NCBI RefSeq assembly: GCF_015278255.1
Contig: NZ_JADIJC010000001.1
Span: 558,001 to 622,000 of the forward strand
Direction: 5' to 3'
Source: Microbacterium hibisci
Lineage (GTDB): Bacteria; Actinomycetota; Actinomycetes; Actinomycetales; Microbacteriaceae
Length of the DNA stretch: 64,000 nucleotides
Shown: one piece after another, positions 11,155 to 21,300 of the stretch
Position numbering within the stretch: position 1 is the stretch's first letter
Layout of the letters: the number at the start of each line of letters is the position of its first letter
Position numbers and translations under genes: made by a program
Notes under the pieces: generated by a model
Databases searched by the model: none
What the model saw: the letters and a program-made list of their open reading frames with translations, nothing else
What the model was told of the DNA's origin: nothing

Positions 11155-11421
11155 GTGGCGATCCTGATCGACGATCCGCGCTGGCCGGCGCATGGGCGGC
11201 TGTGGGCGCATCTCGTGACCGACACCGATCTCGACGAGCTGCACGCGTTCGCTGCCGCGAACGGGATACCGCGCCGCGGATTCGACCGCGACCACTACGA
11301 CGTCCCCGAGGAGGCGCACGCGCGCCTCGTGGCCGCGGGGGCCGAGCACGTCAGCGGGCACGAGCTGGTGCGGCGGCTGATCGCATCCGGCCTCCGTGTG
11401 CGCGCACGGGATCGTCGCTGA
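11155..11421 (+). CDS. DUF4031 domain-containing protein
   Basis: An 88-residue protein starting with GTG at 11155. It opens VAILIDDPRWPAHGRLWAHLVTD and has HAFAAANGIPRRGFDRDHYDVPE, which is the whole of the small DUF4031 family pattern. The function of this family is not known to me. A TAGGAT hexamer at 11143-11148 lies six bases before the GTG and no Shine-Dalgarno is present, so the mRNA is probably leaderless. The gene ends exactly against the stop of the convergent glycosyltransferase (TGATCA). Confidence 0.85.
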   Translation: MAILIDDPRWPAHGRLWAHLVTDTDLDELHAFAAANGIPRRGFDRDHYDVPEEAHARLVAAGAEHVSGHELVRRLIASGLRVRARDRR

Positions 11422-12522
11422 TCACCGGGATCGGGCGACGGATGCCGACATCTCGAGCACGTCCGCGGCACGCCGGGGCCCGTCCAGCTCCCTGATCGCC
11501 GCACCCAGGCGCTGAGCGCGGGTGTGCAGGGCGCCGTCCGCCAGCATCCGCTCGATGGTCGCGCGGATCGCCCGCGGCCCCGAACGGCGCGGCAGAGTCT
11601 CCCCCACTCCGGCGGCGGTGACCGCCCTGGCCACGCGCGGCTGGTCCGACGTCGGATCCAGCGGCAGCGCCAGCACGGGCACCCCGTGGGCGAGGGCGGC
11701 GAGCGTCGTGCCGTGGCCACCGTGGCCGACGACGAGCGACGCCTGCGGGAACAGCTGCTCGTGCGGCATCCATTCGTGCACTTCGATTCCGGACGGCACC
11801 CGCACCTCGCCCGGCGCCAGCGCCGGGCCCAGTGTCGCGACGACGCGCGCGTCGAGGCCGTCGACCGCGTCGAGCACGCGTTGCCACGAGGCCAACAACC
11901 CGGGGAAGCGGAAGGTGCTGAGGCTCAGCACCACGGTCGGCGCCGTGGGGTGCGCCGCGACCGCCGCAGTCATGGCGCCGGTGTAGACCACCGCTCCCGG
12001 TGCTGCCGAGAGCTCCGTGTGATCCGGGAACGGCACGCGCAGACCCGGAACGGTGGCCGCCAGGATCGGTGCGGCGTTCGCACGCGGTCCGCCGACCCGC
12101 ACCCCGCGAGGCCACACCAGCGCTGACAGCACGCGCGCGCCGGACGCCAGGAAGTCGTGCAGCGTGTGCTCGAGGATCGCGAAGCGCTGCTCCATCCGGT
12201 CCAGCACGTCGAGCACGCTGAGGAGCATGCAGTCCACGATCACCACGTCGACGGGATTCGCGGCGAGCTGTGCGACGGTGTCGTCGGCGAGGCCGCTGTC
12301 GGTGAACAGCCGCAGAAGCCCCGCGGGGCGCGGGTCGAGCACGAAGCCCGGTGCGCTCGCGTAGGGGGTGAAGCGCAGACCGGCGCCGCGGAACGCGTCG
12401 GCCTGGGCGTCGTGTCCGAGCACGCGCACATCGTGGCCGCGCTGCGCGAGCGCACGGGCGATGGCGATGGTGGGCATGCGATTGCCGCCACCGTCCCACG
12501 TCACGAACATGTAGCGCGCCAT
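11422..12522 (-). CDS. GT1-family glycosyltransferase (UGT/MGT-like)
   Basis: A 366-residue protein of GT-B type. The N-terminus MARYMFVTWDGGGNRMPTIA is the acceptor-domain glycine-rich loop of macrolide-type glycosyltransferases. The C-terminal donor site has EWMPHEQLFPQASLVVGHGG followed by HGTTLAALAHGVPVLALPL with a DQP sugar-binding element. The family transfers sugars from nucleotide donors to small hydrophobic acceptors such as macrolides, flavonoids or lipids. No biosynthetic cluster is nearby, so a detoxification or glycolipid role is possible. A TAGTGT hexamer on the minus strand around 12562-12557 may be its -10. Confidence 0.85.
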   Translation of the reverse strand: MARYMFVTWDGGGNRMPTIAIARALAQRGHDVRVLGHDAQADAFRGAGLRFTPYASAPGFVLDPRPAGLLRLFTDSGLADDTVAQLAANPVDVVIVDCMLLSVLDVLDRMEQRFAILEHTLHDFLASGARVLSALVWPRGVRVGGPRANAAPILAATVPGLRVPFPDHTELSAAPGAVVYTGAMTAAVAAHPTAPTVVLSLSTFRFPGLLASWQRVLDAVDGLDARVVATLGPALAPGEVRVPSGIEVHEWMPHEQLFPQASLVVGHGGHGTTLAALAHGVPVLALPLDPTSDQPRVARAVTAAGVGETLPRRSGPRAIRATIERMLADGALHTRAQRLGAAIRELDGPRRAADVLEMSASVARSR

Positions 12523-12585
12523 CGCGCCCCCGTTCCCGGTCCCTCGGCGCTCACACTAGCGAGCGCGCGGTCCGGGCGACAGAGC

Positions 12586-12622
12586 GCGCGCCCCCGCCGG
12601 CAGGAGCCGGACGGGGGCGCGC
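12586..12622 (-). terminator. GC-rich hairpin after rne
   Basis: An 11-bp stem (12586-12596 with 12612-12622) extends by CCGG/CCGG to a six-base loop. It lies just after the rne stop codon on the minus strand. There is no T tract, so it may be a Rho-type or RNA-stabilising structure rather than a classic terminator. Confidence 0.5.
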
Positions 12623-12627
12623 ATGAC

Positions 12628-15120
12628 TCAGTCCTCCGAAGGGGTGTGCGGAACCGGCGTCCCGGTGAGCGCAGCCGTCGTCACGCGCCGCCGGGAGCGG
12701 CCCTGGCCGGGCGCCTTCGGCTCGGGAAGCGCGTTGAGCACCGAGTCGAGGAGCAGATCCTTCTCGGTGCGCACCTCCTTCTTCGCGCCGGAATCCTGGC
12801 GCTTCTTGCGCTGCTTCTTGGGGCGCTCGGCGGGGGCCGGCTCTGCGACGACCGGGGCCGCCTCTGCCGGCGCGGCCTCGTCGGCGTGGTGGATCGTGGA
12901 CGCCGCGATCTGGGCCAGCGCCGACTTCACTCCCTCGGTGATCACGTGGGTGCCGTTCGAGCCGCCGGTGGACGGCGCGGGCGACCCGCCACGCGGACGG
13001 CGGCCCGACGAGGACGACGGCGCGCCGGCGGCCGGAGCGCGGTGCTTCACGACCGGGTCGTGGTGGACGATGAGCCCACGACCGGCGCACACCTCGCACG
13101 CCTCGCTGAAGGTCTCGAGCAGGCCGAGCCCCAGCTTCTTGCGCGTCATCTGCACCAGGCCGAGCGAGGTCACCTCGGCCACCTGGTGCTTCGTGCGGTC
13201 GCGGCTCAGGCACTCGACGAGACGCCGCAGCACCAGGTCGCGGTTGGACTCGAGCACCATGTCGATGAAGTCGACGACGATGATGCCGCCGATGTCACGC
13301 AGACGCAGCTGGCGGACGATCTCTTCGGCGGCCTCGAGGTTGTTCTTCGTGACGGTCTCTTCAAGGTTGCCGCCCGAGCCCACGAACTTGCCGGTGTTGA
13401 CGTCGACGACCGTCATCGCCTCGGTGCGGTCGATGACGAGCGATCCGCCGGAGGGCAGCCACACCTTGCGGTCGAGCGCCTTCTCGATCTGCTCCGTGAC
13501 GCGGAACTCGTCGAACGGGTCGCGCTCCCCCTCGTAGCGCTCGACGCGCTCGAGGAGATCGGGCGCGACCGACTCGAGATACTTCGAGATCGTGTGGTGC
13601 GCGTCGTCGCCCTGGATGAGCATCTTCGAGAAGTCCTCGTTGAAGACGTCGCGGACGATCTTGACCAGGAGGTCCGGCTCGGAGTGCAGCAGCGAAGGCG
13701 CCTGGATCGTCTCGATCTGCTTCGAGATGTGCTCCCACTGGTTCGTGAGGCGCTGCACGTCGCGGGTGAGCTGCTCCTCGGTGGCGCCCTCGGCCGCGGT
13801 GCGGACGATCACGCCCGACGACTCGGGGAGCACCTCCTTGAGGATCTTCTTCAGGCGTGCCCGCTCGGTGTCGGGAAGCTTGCGCGAGATGCCGTTCATC
13901 GCGCCGCCCGGCACGTACACCAGGTAGCGGCCCGGCAGCGAGATCTGGCTGGTCAGGCGCGCGCCCTTGTGACCCACCGGGTCCTTCGTGACCTGCACGA
14001 GCACGCGGTCGCCGGTCTTGAGCGCGAGTTCGATGCGGCGCGGCTGGTTGCCGGTCTCGACGGCGTCCCAGTCCACCTCGCCCGAGTACAGCACCGCGTT
14101 GCGGCCCCGGCCGATGTCGACGAACGCCGCCTCCATGCTCGGCAGCACATTCTGCACGCGGCCGAGGTAGACATTGCCGATGAGCGAGGCGTCCTGGTTG
14201 CGGGCGACATAGTGCTCGACGAGCACGTTGTCCTCCTGCACCGCGATCTGGATGCGACCGTTGCGCGAGCGCACGATCATCACGCGATCCACGGCCTCGC
14301 GGCGGGCGAGGAACTCGGCCTCGGTCACGACGGCGCGACGGCGGCCGGCCTCGCGGCCATCGCGGCGACGCTGCTTCTTCGCCTCGAGGCGCGTCGAGCC
14401 CTTGATGCGCTGCGGTTCGGTGATGAGCTCCACCGCGCGCTGACGGGGCTGCTGCGGCTGCTTCGGCTCGTCGGAGACGGCGGATGCCTCGTCCCGTCCC
14501 TCACCGCCGCGGCGGCGGCTGCGGCGGCGCGAGCTGGTCGACGACGCGGCGCTGTCCGCCTCGGGCTCGGGCGCGCGTCCGGGACGCGCGGGCAGCACCG
14601 CGATCTCGGGGGCGTAGAAGACCAGCTGGGTCGAGACGGCCGAGACGAACACCTCGGGCAGGAGGCCGAGGCTCTGGGCGGTCAGGGGCTCGGGTTCGGC
14701 GGGGGCCGGCTCCGGCTCGGGCTTCGCCTCTGCCTCGGGCTCGACCTGCGAGTCCTCGGGCGTCGGCTCCTCGGCCGGCGACTCCGCCGCCTGCGCTTCG
14801 TCCGCCGGCGACTCGTCGGTCTGCGCGTCGTCCGTGTGCGGCTCGGGTGAACCCGCGGACGCCTTGTCGGCGGCGTCGGGCTCGGCCGGGGCTGCCTCAT
14901 CGGACGCCGCCTCATCGGTCGGGTCCGAGGTCTGCTGCCCGGGCGTCTCCGTCTCGGTCGCCTCGGCGGGCGCCGGGACGTCCACGGCCTCCCCCGCGAC
15001 CCCGGGAGCCTCGACCGAGGACTCGTCGTCGGCGGTGACCTCGGTGGACTCGTCCGCTGTGGTCAGCGGCGCATCCGGTTCGGTCTGCGGGAGGAATTCT
15101 GCATCGTTTCCATCAGCCAT
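12628..15120 (-). CDS. rne: Ribonuclease E/G family endoribonuclease
   Basis: About 830 residues; the start is the ATG at 15120 or the GTG directly before it, both behind AGGAG. Residues 1 to about 240 are acidic, Pro/Ala/Glu-rich and probably disordered. The catalytic part follows: an S1 domain (LVEHYVARNQDASLIGNVYLG, AAFVDIGRGRNAVLY), the 5'-sensor/RNase H-like region, the DNase I-like DVNTGKFVGSGG and VDFIDM catalytic-aspartate motifs, and a CEVCAGRG zinc link. A basic, Ala/Lys-rich C-terminal tail ends the protein. In actinobacteria RNase E has such arms on both sides and organises RNA decay and rRNA processing. It is a single gene with a long leader. Confidence 0.95.
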   Translation of the reverse strand: MADGNDAEFLPQTEPDAPLTTADESTEVTADDESSVEAPGVAGEAVDVPAPAEATETETPGQQTSDPTDEAASDEAAPAEPDAADKASAGSPEPHTDDAQTDESPADEAQAAESPAEEPTPEDSQVEPEAEAKPEPEPAPAEPEPLTAQSLGLLPEVFVSAVSTQLVFYAPEIAVLPARPGRAPEPEADSAASSTSSRRRSRRRGGEGRDEASAVSDEPKQPQQPRQRAVELITEPQRIKGSTRLEAKKQRRRDGREAGRRRAVVTEAEFLARREAVDRVMIVRSRNGRIQIAVQEDNVLVEHYVARNQDASLIGNVYLGRVQNVLPSMEAAFVDIGRGRNAVLYSGEVDWDAVETGNQPRRIELALKTGDRVLVQVTKDPVGHKGARLTSQISLPGRYLVYVPGGAMNGISRKLPDTERARLKKILKEVLPESSGVIVRTAAEGATEEQLTRDVQRLTNQWEHISKQIETIQAPSLLHSEPDLLVKIVRDVFNEDFSKMLIQGDDAHHTISKYLESVAPDLLERVERYEGERDPFDEFRVTEQIEKALDRKVWLPSGGSLVIDRTEAMTVVDVNTGKFVGSGGNLEETVTKNNLEAAEEIVRQLRLRDIGGIIVVDFIDMVLESNRDLVLRRLVECLSRDRTKHQVAEVTSLGLVQMTRKKLGLGLLETFSEACEVCAGRGLIVHHDPVVKHRAPAAGAPSSSSGRRPRGGSPAPSTGGSNGTHVITEGVKSALAQIAASTIHHADEAAPAEAAPVVAEPAPAERPKKQRKKRQDSGAKKEVRTEKDLLLDSVLNALPEPKAPGQGRSRRRVTTAALTGTPVPHTPSED

Positions 15121-15339
15121 CACTGGCGTACTCCTAGCGGGGCGGCACCGCGCGTCGCCCGGCGAAATCTCGTGCGGCGCCGCCCATGCCCCTCCGGACG
15201 GGGCGGTGCCGCGAACTCACTCGGTCTGCAGCGGAGCCCGGCTCTCAGCGGGTGCTCGCGCTGCCAAGGGCATTCGTCGCCCTGAAGTCTTCTGGTGATG
15301 ATCGTCACGGCGCGGCCGTGAGTCATCGCCCCCCATTAT
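15121..15339 (-). promoter_or_regulatory. rne promoter and long structured 5' UTR (intergenic 15121-15462)
   Basis: The 342-bp gap between rne and the VKOR gene holds no gene I can support. On the minus strand a good -10, GATAAT, lies at 15339-15334, predicting a leader of about 205 nt. The leader has a hairpin ACGGC-CGC-GCCGT near its 5' end, and a 10-bp inverted repeat, GCGGCACCGC and GCGGTGCCGC, enclosing GC-rich sequence before the AGGAG site. E. coli RNase E controls its own mRNA through its 5' UTR; a like role here is inference. The right part of the gap holds the VKOR promoter. Confidence 0.5.
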
Positions 15340-15449
15340 CGCACCTACCCCGCCAGAATGCCCATTCGCGGCGCGGCAGCGCGTTCCCCACGCCGCACTC
15401 CGTGGATTTGCACGGCGCGGGGGCGCGGCATCCGTCCAGATCCCGATGC

Positions 15450-15462
15450 CATAATCCGACAC
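15450..15462 (+). promoter_or_regulatory. Leaderless-type promoter of the VKOR gene
   Basis: CATAAT at 15450-15455 is followed by CCGACAC and the ATG at 15463. A -10 seven bases before the start leaves no room for a Shine-Dalgarno, so transcription probably begins at the start codon. Confidence 0.55.
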
Positions 15463-16080
15463 ATGCCCGACCAGCAGACCCACACCCGCCCGAACGGGCT
15501 CGCCCTCTGGCTCGTCGTCGCCGGCGTCATCGGGTGGTGGGCGGCCTTCGCGCTGACGATCGAGAAGCTGGAGAAGCTCGCGAACCCCGACGCCATCGCC
15601 TCGTGCGACCTGAGCGTGCTGGTGCAGTGCACCGCGAACCTCGACTCGTGGCAGGGCAGCGTCTTCGGCTTTCCCAACCCGATCCTCGGGATCGCCGGCT
15701 GGATCGCACCGATCGTGGTCGGGATGGCACTCCTCGCCCGCGCCCGCTTCACCCGCTGGTTCTGGTGGTGCTTCTGGGCGGGAATCGCCTTTGCATTCGG
15801 CTTCGTGATCTGGCTGATCAGTCAGAGCATCTACGACCTGCACACCCTGTGCCCGTGGTGCATGGTCACGTGGTCGGTCACCATCCCGACCTTCTACGCG
15901 GTCACGCTCCACCTGCTGCGGTCCGGCCAGGTGCCGGCGTCGGAGCGCGTGCGGCACGCGGCCGACCGGCTGATGGCGTGGGTGCCGCTCGCGGCGATCC
16001 TCAGCTACGCCGTCATCCTGCTGCTCGCGCAGCTCGAGATGAACGCGGTTGTCAACATCTGGCAGACGCTGTTCGGCTAG
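15463..16080 (+). CDS. Vitamin K epoxide reductase (VKOR) family protein
   Basis: A 205-residue membrane protein with about five transmembrane helices. The loop cysteines C48 and C56 and the active-site CPWC at residues 130-133 are all present, with the typical FGFPNPILGIAGW segment between. Bacterial VKOR takes electrons from a DsbA-like thioredoxin and passes them to menaquinone, so it drives disulfide formation outside the membrane. No DsbA partner is fused or adjacent. The start is chosen because the -10 lies just before it and the upstream reading lacks membrane or conserved sequence. It is convergent with ndk. Confidence 0.93.
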   Translation: MPDQQTHTRPNGLALWLVVAGVIGWWAAFALTIEKLEKLANPDAIASCDLSVLVQCTANLDSWQGSVFGFPNPILGIAGWIAPIVVGMALLARARFTRWFWWCFWAGIAFAFGFVIWLISQSIYDLHTLCPWCMVTWSVTIPTFYAVTLHLLRSGQVPASERVRHAADRLMAWVPLAAILSYAVILLLAQLEMNAVVNIWQTLFG

Positions 16081-16101
16081 CCTCCGCGCGGGGCGCGGAG
16101 G
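16081..16101. terminator. Hairpin between convergent VKOR gene and ndk
   Basis: CCTCCGCGC and GCGCGGAGG form a 9-bp stem with a three-base loop directly after the VKOR stop codon. There is no T tract; it may serve both converging transcripts. Confidence 0.5.
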
Positions 16102-16116
16102 CCAGCCGGTTCGCGG

Positions 16117-16533
16117 TCAGCCGAACCAGATCTCGAGTTCGCGCGCGGCGGATTCGGTGCTGTCGGAGCCGTGGACGAGGTTCTGCTGCACCTTCAGTCC
16201 CCAGTCGCGGCCGTAGTCGCCGCGGATCGTGCCGGGAGCGGCCGTCGTCGGGTCCGTCGTGCCGGCGAGCGAGCGGAAGCCCTCGATGACGCGGTTGCCG
16301 GTGAGCCGGATGGCGACGGACGGGCCCGACATCATGAACTCGAGCAGCGGCTCGTAGAACGGCTTGCCCTCGTGCTCGGCGTAGTGCCGCTCGAGCGTCT
16401 CACGGTCGGGTTCGACCAGGCGGATGTCGACGAGGGCGTACCCCTTCGCCTCGATCCGGGCGAGGATCGCGCCGGTCAGGCCGCGAGCGACGCCGTCCGG
16501 CTTGACGAGGACGAGGGTCTCTTCGATGGCCAT
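16117..16533 (-). CDS. ndk: Nucleoside diphosphate kinase
   Basis: A 138-residue enzyme. It starts with EETLVLVKPDGVARGLTG, has HYAEHEGKPFYEPLLEFMMSGP and the active-site element NLVHGSDSTESAARELEIWF; the catalytic histidine is in NLVHGSDS. It equalises nucleoside triphosphate pools by phosphate transfer from ATP. It lies 34 bp downstream of the DUF4233 gene, so it may be part of the ileS-folC transcript. Confidence 0.98.
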   Translation of the reverse strand: MAIEETLVLVKPDGVARGLTGAILARIEAKGYALVDIRLVEPDRETLERHYAEHEGKPFYEPLLEFMMSGPSVAIRLTGNRVIEGFRSLAGTTDPTTAAPGTIRGDYGRDWGLKVQQNLVHGSDSTESAARELEIWFG

Positions 16534-16567
16534 GCGAGTCTCCGTTTCGGGTCAGGGTTCTAGGGGG

Positions 16568-16969
16568 TCAGTGCTCCGGGGGAGGATCGGCCGCGAGGCG
16601 CGCATTGCGCCGGTCGAGAGCGGCCCCCTTGATCGTCGCATACCCGTACATGCCGCCGAAAATGAGCGCGACGAGCGCGAGGGCGGGCACGAGGAAGGCA
16701 CCCAGCGCCACGACGGCCTGCAGCACCCAGCCGATCGCGATTCCCCAGGGGTACCGCACGACGCGAGTGGTGGCGATCATCAGCACGGCCAGCACCGCGC
16801 CCGCGACGACGCCCCACCACGGCTCGATGCCCGCGGGCAGCGCCTTCAATCCGTAGATCACGAGTCCGGCGAGGAACGCGATGATCGACTCGAATCCGAG
16901 CACGATGGTCGCGAGCGACTCGGCGGCGCCCCGCGGTCGCCGAGTCCTCGGCGGCCTCTCGGCGCTCAC
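16568..16969 (-). CDS. DUF4233 membrane protein
   Basis: A 133-residue protein starting with GTG at 16969, which overlaps the folC stop as GTGA. It has four predicted transmembrane helices (for example ESLATIVLGFESIIAFLAGL and GWVLQAVVALGAFLVPALAL) and a charged tail. This is the DUF4233 family, which follows folC in many actinobacteria. Function is unknown. The longer open frame upstream in this phase is only the shadow of folC. Confidence 0.87.
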   Translation of the reverse strand: MSAERPPRTRRPRGAAESLATIVLGFESIIAFLAGLVIYGLKALPAGIEPWWGVVAGAVLAVLMIATTRVVRYPWGIAIGWVLQAVVALGAFLVPALALVALIFGGMYGYATIKGAALDRRNARLAADPPPEH

Positions 16970-18324
16970 TCGCTCCACCCGGACTTCCAGTCCTCCGCGT
17001 TTGCCAGGGCGAGGGCCTCGCCGGCGAGCACCACCGAACCAGCGATCACGACAGCGCGACGATCGGATGCCGCAGCCCACGCCCGTGCCGCGTCGGCGGC
17101 CTCGGCGAGGTCGCGGTGGACCGTCACCCGCAGATCGTGCGCCTCGGCGAGGTCGGCGATCGTGTCGGCGTCTTCGGCGCGTTCCGAGTCGGGAGCCGTC
17201 GCGAACAGCTGCGCCGCCACCGGGGCGAGCTCGGCGACGATGCCGGCGGCGTCCTTGTCGGAGAGCACGCCCAGCACCACGCCCCACTCGTCGAAGTCGA
17301 ACGCCTCCCGCAGCGCGGTGACGAGAGCCCGCGCGCCGTGCGGATTGTGGGCCGCATCGACGAGCACCGTCGGGTTGGCGCCCACCAGCTGCAGGCGACC
17401 GGGCGAGGTGACGCTGCCGAAGCCCTCGGCGAGCACGTCGCCCGCGATGCGCTGCGAGCCGCCGCCGACCAGTGACTCGACCGCCGCGATGGCGAGGGCG
17501 GCGTTGAAGCCCTGGTGGCCGCCGTAGAGGGGCACGTATTCGTCCTCGTACGTGCCCGCGAGGCCCCGGACGGTGATCTGCTGTCCGCCGACGGCCAGCC
17601 GCTGCTGCGCGAGCGCGAACTCGCCGCCCTCGAACGCGATCGTGGCACCGTGCGCCGCGGCGGCTTCGCGCAGCACCGCCTCGGCAGCGGCATCCTGCCG
17701 GGCCGAGACGACCGCGGCGCCGTCCTTGATGATGCCCGCCTTGACGCCGGCGATCTCGGCGATGGTGTCGCCCAGACGGTCGGCGTGGTCGACGTCGATC
17801 GGCGCGAACACGGCCACGTCGCCGTCGGCCGTGTTCGTCGAGTCCCATGAGCCGCCCATGCCCACCTCGAGCACGAGGACGTCGATCGGCGCGTCGGCGA
17901 ACGCGACGAAGGCCAGCACCGTGAGCAGCTCGAAGAAGGTGAGCGGCGCATCGCCGTTCGCCTCGAGCTCGGCGTCGACGATGCCGACGAACGGCTCGAT
18001 CTCGTCCCACGCGTCGGCGACGGCGGCATCGGCGATCGGCTCGCCGTCGACCATAATGCGCTCGGTGAAGCGCTCGAGGTGCGGGCTCGTGAACAGCCCG
18101 GTGCGCAGGCCGTGCGCGCGCACCAGGCTCTCGATCATGCGGCTGATCGAGGTCTTGCCGTTCGTGCCCGTCACGTGGACGACGCGGTAGGTCTTCTGCG
18201 GGTCGTCCAGCAGCTCGAGCACGCGGCGGGTGCGCTCGACGCGAGGCTGCACCCACCGCTCGCCCTGCCGCTGGAGCAGCGCCTCGTATACGGCGTCTGC
18301 CCGGCGCCGGTCGCGATCGCTCAT
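16966..18324 (-). CDS. folC: Folylpolyglutamate synthase / dihydrofolate synthase FolC
   Basis: A 452-residue Mur-ligase-type enzyme. The P-loop [16 protein letters not shown] lies near residue 45, then [15 protein letters not shown], the [13 protein letters not shown] segment, [14 protein letters not shown] and a VDAAHNPHG motif in the C-terminal domain. It adds glutamates to folates and may also join dihydropteroate to glutamate. The ATG at 18324 overlaps the ileS stop (ATGA), and the DUF4233 gene follows in a GTGA overlap, so the three are translationally coupled. The open frame reaches far upstream into ileS, but the family N-terminus fixes the start. Confidence 0.96.
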   Translation of the reverse strand: MSDRDRRRADAVYEALLQRQGERWVQPRVERTRRVLELLDDPQKTYRVVHVTGTNGKTSISRMIESLVRAHGLRTGLFTSPHLERFTERIMVDGEPIADAAVADAWDEIEPFVGIVDAELEANGDAPLTFFELLTVLAFVAFADAPIDVLVLEVGMGGSWDSTNTADGDVAVFAPIDVDHADRLGDTIAEIAGVKAGIIKDGAAVVSARQDAAAEAVLREAAAAHGATIAFEGGEFALAQQRLAVGGQQITVRGLAGTYEDEYVPLYGGHQGFNAALAIAAVESLVGGGSQRIAGDVLAEGFGSVTSPGRLQLVGANPTVLVDAAHNPHGARALVTALREAFDFDEWGVVLGVLSDKDAAGIVAELAPVAAQLFATAPDSERAEDADTIADLAEAHDLRVTVHRDLAEAADAARAWAAASDRRAVVIAGSVVLAGEALALANAEDWKSGWSE

Positions 18325-21300
18325 GCCGAGACCCCCGTCCGGCCGACCGAGACGGTGAAGGCGCCGCGGTTCGCGTAGGTGCCCGCGTCGACCACCGCCT
18401 CGTACTCGAACGGCGCCTGGCCGTCGCCGGCGGCGGCGAGCTCGGCGGTGCGGGTGCGCACGGCATGCGCGACGGAGAGCGTCTCCCCCGCGACGTCCGC
18501 CACGCCGAACGCCGCCGCGACGGCCTCGCCATCGGCTGCGTCCTCGAACAGGAGGGCGAGCCGGATGCGGTCGCTCACGTCGAAGCCCGCCGCCTTGCGC
18601 GTGTCCTGGACGGCCCGGATCACGTCGCGTGCCAGGCCCTCGGCCTCGAGCTCCGGCGTGGTGGTGGTGTCGAGGAGCACGAAGCCCTCTCCCGCGAGCA
18701 GGGCGATCGCGGTGCCCTCTGCGACACCGCCGGCCTCGAGCGTGAGCTCGTACTCGCCCGGCTGGAGGGCGATGCCGTCGACGACGACGCCGCCCTCGCG
18801 CTCCTCCCACACTCCGGCCTTCGCGCCCGCGATCACGTGCTGCACCTGCTTGCCCAGGCGCGGTCCGGCGGCGCGGGCGTTGACGCTCAGACGCTTGCTG
18901 ATGCCGTAGCGCTCCGACACGTCGTCGCCGAGCTCGATCAGCTCGACCGCCTTCACGTTGAGCTCGTCGCGCAGGATGCCCTCGAACTGGCCGAGGGACG
19001 CGGCATCCGGAACCGCCACCGTCAGCGTGGGAAGCGGCAGGCGCACGCGACGGCCCTCCTTCTTGCGGAGCGCGTTCGCGACGCTCGAGGTCTCGCGCAC
19101 CGCGTCCATGGCCGCGCGGATGTCGTCGGCGGCGGGGAACGCGTCGGCGTCGGGCCAGTCCTGCAGGTGCACGCTGCGGCCGCCCGTCAGCCCCTGCCAG
19201 ATGCGCTCCGAGATCAGCGGAATGAGCGGCGCCGCGACCCGGGTCACCGTCTCGAGCACCGTGTAGAGCGTGTCGAAGGCCTCGCGACTCCGGGGGTCGT
19301 CCGACACGCCCGTCCAGAAGCGGTCGCGCGAGCGGCGGATGTACCAGTTGGTCAGCGCCTCGGTGAAGTCGCGCAGCTTCGCCGCCGCGAGCGTCGAGTC
19401 CAGCACCTCGAGGTCGGCCGCGACGTCGCGCACCAGGTCGCCGGTGAGCGCGAGGATGTAGCGGTCGAGCACGTCGGTCGAGTCCGTGCGCCACGAGGCC
19501 TGGTAGCCCCCGGCGGGGCCGCCGTCCGTGGCCGGGCCGCCCGCGGCGTTCGCGTACGTCGCGAAGAAGTACCAGGCGTTCCACAGCGGCAGCAGGAACT
19601 CCCGCACACCCGCGCGGATGCCCTCCTCGGTGACGATGAGGTTGCCGCCGCGGAGGACCGAGCTCGACATCAGGAACCAGCGCATCGCGTCGGACCCGTC
19701 GCGGTCGAACACCTCGCTCACGTCGGGGTAGTTCTGCAGCGACTTCGACATCTTCAGCCCGTCGCTGCCCAGGACGATGCCGTGGCACGAGACGCCGGTG
19801 AAAGCCGGGCGGTCGAACAGCGCGGTCGACAGCACGTGCATGACGTAGAACCAGCCGCGCGTCTGCCCGATGTACTCGACGATGAAGTCGGCCGGCGAGT
19901 GCTCGTCGAACCACTGCTGGTTCTCGAACGGGTAGTGCACCTGCGCGTACGGCATCGACCCCGAGTCGAACCAGACGTCGAAGACGTCCTCGATGCGGCG
20001 CATGGTCGATCGGCCGGTCGGGTCATCGGGGTTCGGGCGCGTCAGGTCGTCGATGAAGGGACGGTGCAGATCCACCTCGCCCTCCGCGTTGCGCGGCAGG
20101 CGGCCGAAGTCTCGTTCGAGCTCCTCGAGCGAGCCGTATACGTCGACGCGCGGGTGCTCGGGGTCGTCGCTCTTCCAGACCGGGATCGGCGATCCCCAGT
20201 ACCGGTTGCGGCTCACCGACCAGTCGCGGGCGCCCTCGAGCCACTTGCCGAACTGGCCGTGCTTGACGTTCTCAGGCACCCAGGTGATCTGCTCGTTGCC
20301 GGCGAGCATGCGGTCCTTGATGTCGGTGACGCGCACGAACCAGCTCGACACGGCGCGGTAGATGAGCGGATTGCGGCAGCGCCAGCAGTGCGGGTACGAG
20401 TGCTCGTAGCTCGCTTCTCGGAGCAGCCGGCCCTCCTGACGCAGCAGCCGGATCAGCGGCCGGTTGGCGTCCATCCACAGCTCGCCGGCGACATCCGTCA
20501 CCTGCGGGAGGAAGCGTCCACCGTCGTCGAGGCTCATGATGAGCGGGATGCCGGCGGCCTCGGTGACCCGCTGGTCGTCCTCGCCGTAGGCCGGAGCCTG
20601 ATGCACGATGCCCGTGCCGTCGCCGGTGGTGACGTAGTCGTCGACGAGGATGCGCCAGGCGCCCTCGGTCCCCCACGTCGCGGCGTCGGCGTAGTAGTCG
20701 AACAGGCGGTCGTAGGTGACGTCCGCCAGGTCGGCGCCGAGCACCGTCTGCTCGACGGCTTCGCGGGCGGCGTCGGCGGACTCGTAGCCGAGGTCCTTGG
20801 CGTAGCCGGCGAGGAGCTCCTCGGCGAGGAGGTACCGGTGCGCCTCGGCCTCGGCGGGCTCGTCGTCCCGATGCACGTCCGCCGCGCCGTTCGGCCCACC
20901 CGGCACCACGACGTAGCGGATGTCGGGACCGACGGCGAGCGCGAAGTTGGTGGGCAGCGTCCACGGGGTCGTCGTCCACGCGAGGGCGCGGACGGCGGTG
21001 AGGCCGAGAGCCTCGGCCTTCAGGCCCGTGAGCGGGAACGTCACCGTCACCGACGGGTCCTGGCGCATCTTGTACACGTCGTCGTCCATGCGCAGCTCGT
21101 GCGCCGACAGCGGGGTCTCGTCACGCCAGCAGTAGGGCAGCACGCGGTGGCCCTCGTATGCGAGGCCCTTCTCGTAGATCGTCTTGAACGCCCACAGCAC
21201 GGACTCCATGTACCCGAGGTCCAGTGTCTTGTAGCCGTGCTCGAAGTCCACCCATCGCGCCTGCCGGGTGACGTAGTCCTCCCACTCGCGCGTGTAGGCG

